DNA from: Haemaphysalis longicornis
Taxonomy: Eukaryota; Arthropoda; Arachnida; Ixodida; Ixodidae
Assembly: GCA_013339765.2 (NCBI GenBank)
Contig: CM023454.1
Location: 146,077,949 to 146,141,948, forward strand
Reading direction: 5' to 3'
Length of the DNA: 64,000 nt
Below are positions 62,001-64,000 of this stretch, in pieces. A program made the position numbers and the translations under genes. Each line of letters opens with the position of its first letter. Within the stretch, counting starts at the first letter, position 1. Under the pieces are notes generated by a model. The model searched no databases. It saw only the letters and a program-made list of their open reading frames with translations, and was not told where the DNA came from.

Positions 62001-64000
62001 TCTCATCGTGCCTTGCACACTTTCTCAAGCGACGTCATACAAATCCTGGGCTTGATAGCTATTTGAGGCGCTTTTTTTTTCGGAATGAGCCAAATCCACC
62101 TAAGGGGAATTTGAGGGGAAAAAAACGAAAGTTTCTAACCGGACCTAAATGCAGTGCTGTCAAAACTATTAAATGACATGTTTCACATGTCAGCTAGGGG
62201 AAATCTACAGCGACAAGTAATTAATAATTATGCGGATAATTTGAGCAATATTAAGATAAGTTCAGATTTAGCTCGTACTCATTTGAAACAGACAAGTTGG
62301 TGCGGCATTCTTATGAAAACTTTAGAATCGACTTTTAAGAACTGTACGATACAGTTTCAAGTAAAAAAGGCAATAAACATGCAACAGAGCTTAAAAAACA
62401 GCTATTTTCGAATGGCTCCGTAGGGTACTTTTTTAGACACGCCTGAAAACACTCATGAAGCTCTTCATTGCCTTGCCATAAATTTCCAAAACGCTTTACA
62501 AGATGCCTGCTCAAATCATCTTCCATTACTTGCCATGCCTTGTAAGAGGCAGCTAATTTGTTAGGTACGTAAATGGGAAATATGGGAGTAATAACAATAA
62601 TAATAATAACCAGATTTACTCCGTAAGGACGCGGGAGACGAGATAAAATGATAGTATCACACCTCTCAGTTTCATTTAGTTCACTTCCGCTTCCGTTCAC
62701 GTTATCGTAGTCGTGTGTCGGCAGATCATTTGCCGATCTCCTCATTGATGTCTGACCTCATGATAAGCCAGCTCTCAAAAGCAAAAAAAAAATTGACGCA
62801 AAAACGCACAAACAGCCCGAAACGTCACACCAACGCGAAATCCCATTGGGCAAATGAATTTGGCTCATTTTGATCCATGCCACAGCAGGGTCTGGCTCAT
62901 TTTCCACACGAAGCAAGATCTGCGTACACGTTTGCAGGGAATTATCTCAACTATTTATTTGCCACATTTTTTTAGGGGAAAGTTGCCGGGATTTTCTTGG
63001 CACTGCAGTTTTATCTGACTTAGTTTTGGTTTGTGGATTAGGTTATCATTTCGAAAAAAAAAAGATGAATCATTTGGTGGTCAACGTGGGATTAAAAAAA
63101 AACAAAAACAGGCGAGGTATGTTTGCTCCGTTTACGCGGAAGCCAGTACCGCTGTACACTGGCTTCGTGCTCTGCTGCCGGCCTGCCACTTGCAATTCGC
63201 TGCACCCCCTTTACCCTGTTCGTCTGCAATTGGTGCTTCGGTTCTCTCAGACAGCAGTAACTTATCGCTTGTTTCGCCAGGGTGGCGGTTTCAGCGGCTC
63301 GGGTCGCATATGTTTTGGTGGGGTCTAAGAAAATGTTTGTCTTTGAACATTCAACAAATCCCTCCATCCTAGCGCGCCAAGGTGTCGGCCGATACTATCG
63401 CCCATGCCTGGTGTTTGTGGCTCAACGAATTCCTTCCCTGCGCCGAACTCACAGCGCGTTTTTCACTAGTTTTCGTGGAAATGCTGCTTTTGTGTTTGTC
63501 GGTAAGAAGGGTAAGAAGTCTTCTTGCCGCAGAGAAACCCGCTGTAGGGTTTCTCTACGCAATGCATTCCAAGGTCCGGCTCGCGCACGTGTGCAGCGTC
63601 TGCCGAACAAGCCAAGGCGACACAAGGGCTTGGAACCGGATGGCGACGAGCGGAGTGGCGCGAGGGGATGCTTGACCCCACCGTCCGGCGCCTCTAACAT
63701 TACGCCCGCTTGTTCCACAAAGCTTTGTTCCACAAAAGCCTTGTTCCACAGTCGGCGCGTCCGTCTGGACAAGAAGGATCGCTCAAAAAGGAAGCGCAAC
63801 AACGTTACCAAGCCCGGCGACGGCAGGGTGACAAAGTGAAGGCGCGCATCGCAGTTGTACGGCGGCAAGAGACACCGGCGGCATTCCTTTGGACAACTAA
63901 AGGCAGTGACAGCGGCACTGTTGATTGACAGCCATTGTGGTTAATGGCTGCTATGCACAACGGCGGTGTAGTGATGCCAGCGCCGGTGGACCCCGTCGGG
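62001..64000. other. Unassigned
   Basis: No recognisable gene. The longest frame (63282-63839, +, 185 residues, basic) overlaps equally long minus-strand frames and shows no domain. Small features: an ACATGTTTCACATGT inverted pair at 62168-62182, an AAT microsatellite near 62591, the hairpin GAGAAACCC/GGGTTTCTC at 63533-63556, and three TTGTTCCACAAA copies at 63712-63751. Confidence 0.35.

Noticed and set aside
63282..63839. 185-residue basic frame
   Set aside because: Equally long frames overlap on the minus strand, there is no domain and no splice context.
1..64000. Bacterial or symbiont genes
   Set aside because: No operon-like coding, no Shine-Dalgarno-type starts; all coding similarity is to eukaryotic retroelements.

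Overview
The window reads as nuclear DNA of an arthropod, most likely a hard tick (Ixodidae). This is inferred from the repeat repertoire: tRNA-derived SINEs of the Ruka type, RNase H-bearing I-group LINEs with (TC)n tails, RTE LINEs with (ATG)n tails, GIY-YIG Penelope-like elements, BEL/Pao and Gypsy LTR elements. I see no bacterial-style operon, no rRNA, no CRISPR array and no convincing functional tRNA gene. Almost everything that looks like coding sequence is transposon-derived and broken by frameshifts and stops. The exceptions are two short, phase-compatible exon candidates on the + strand (22487-22634 and 56371-56541) that may belong to one host gene of unrecognised function. If so, most of the window is a TE-filled intron of about 33.7 kb.

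Layout. 0.6-6.4 kb: a full-length but decayed I-group LINE with a 12-bp target-site duplication (TSD). 7.0-9.0 kb: a minus-strand LINE remnant (ORF1 and endonuclease) split by a SINE with a 12-bp TSD. 9.6-13.0 kb: tRNA-like repeats, a SINE, GGTTCG-rich repeats. 13.3-21.8 kb: a three-layer nest. An old minus-strand LINE is interrupted by a 5'-inverted (twin-primed) LINE with a 15-bp TSD, which is itself interrupted by a 3.7-kb hAT-like element made almost wholly of satellite and minisatellite DNA with an 8-bp TSD; a further unassigned 1.3-kb stretch also splits the old LINE. 21.8-26.0 kb: RTE 3' ends, an exon candidate, and an element with 36-bp perfect inverted ends.

26.8-32.5 kb: a Penelope-like element with a still-open GIY-YIG ORF, a LINE tail, then an I-group LINE that contains a second Penelope fragment with an 8-bp TSD and is cut off by an LTR-like module. 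33.6-36.3 kb: a foldback-like structure whose arms are inverted arrays of degenerate ~260-bp AT-rich repeats. 37.2-44.8 kb: a Gypsy element (split 5' LTR, PBS, gag, protease, integrase, PPT, 3' LTR) that has lost RT/RNase H; its 5' LTR is split by 2.3 kb holding a THAP-remnant TIR element and a second repeat. 44.8-47.2 kb: a BEL/Pao element with RNase H and integrase core deleted. 47.2-48.7 kb: an I-group LINE 3' end. 50.3-56.0 kb: a near-complete I-group LINE inside a second copy of the repeat found at 38.9-39.6 kb, which serves as an empty-site reference. 56.4-64.0 kb: the second exon candidate, a LINE RNase H fragment, SINEs, small repeats and unassigned sequence.

No pathway is encoded. 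The interest lies in the history of insertions, in satellite-carrying and foldback elements, and in a host gene possibly running through it. All calls come from reading the sequence; no database search was possible.
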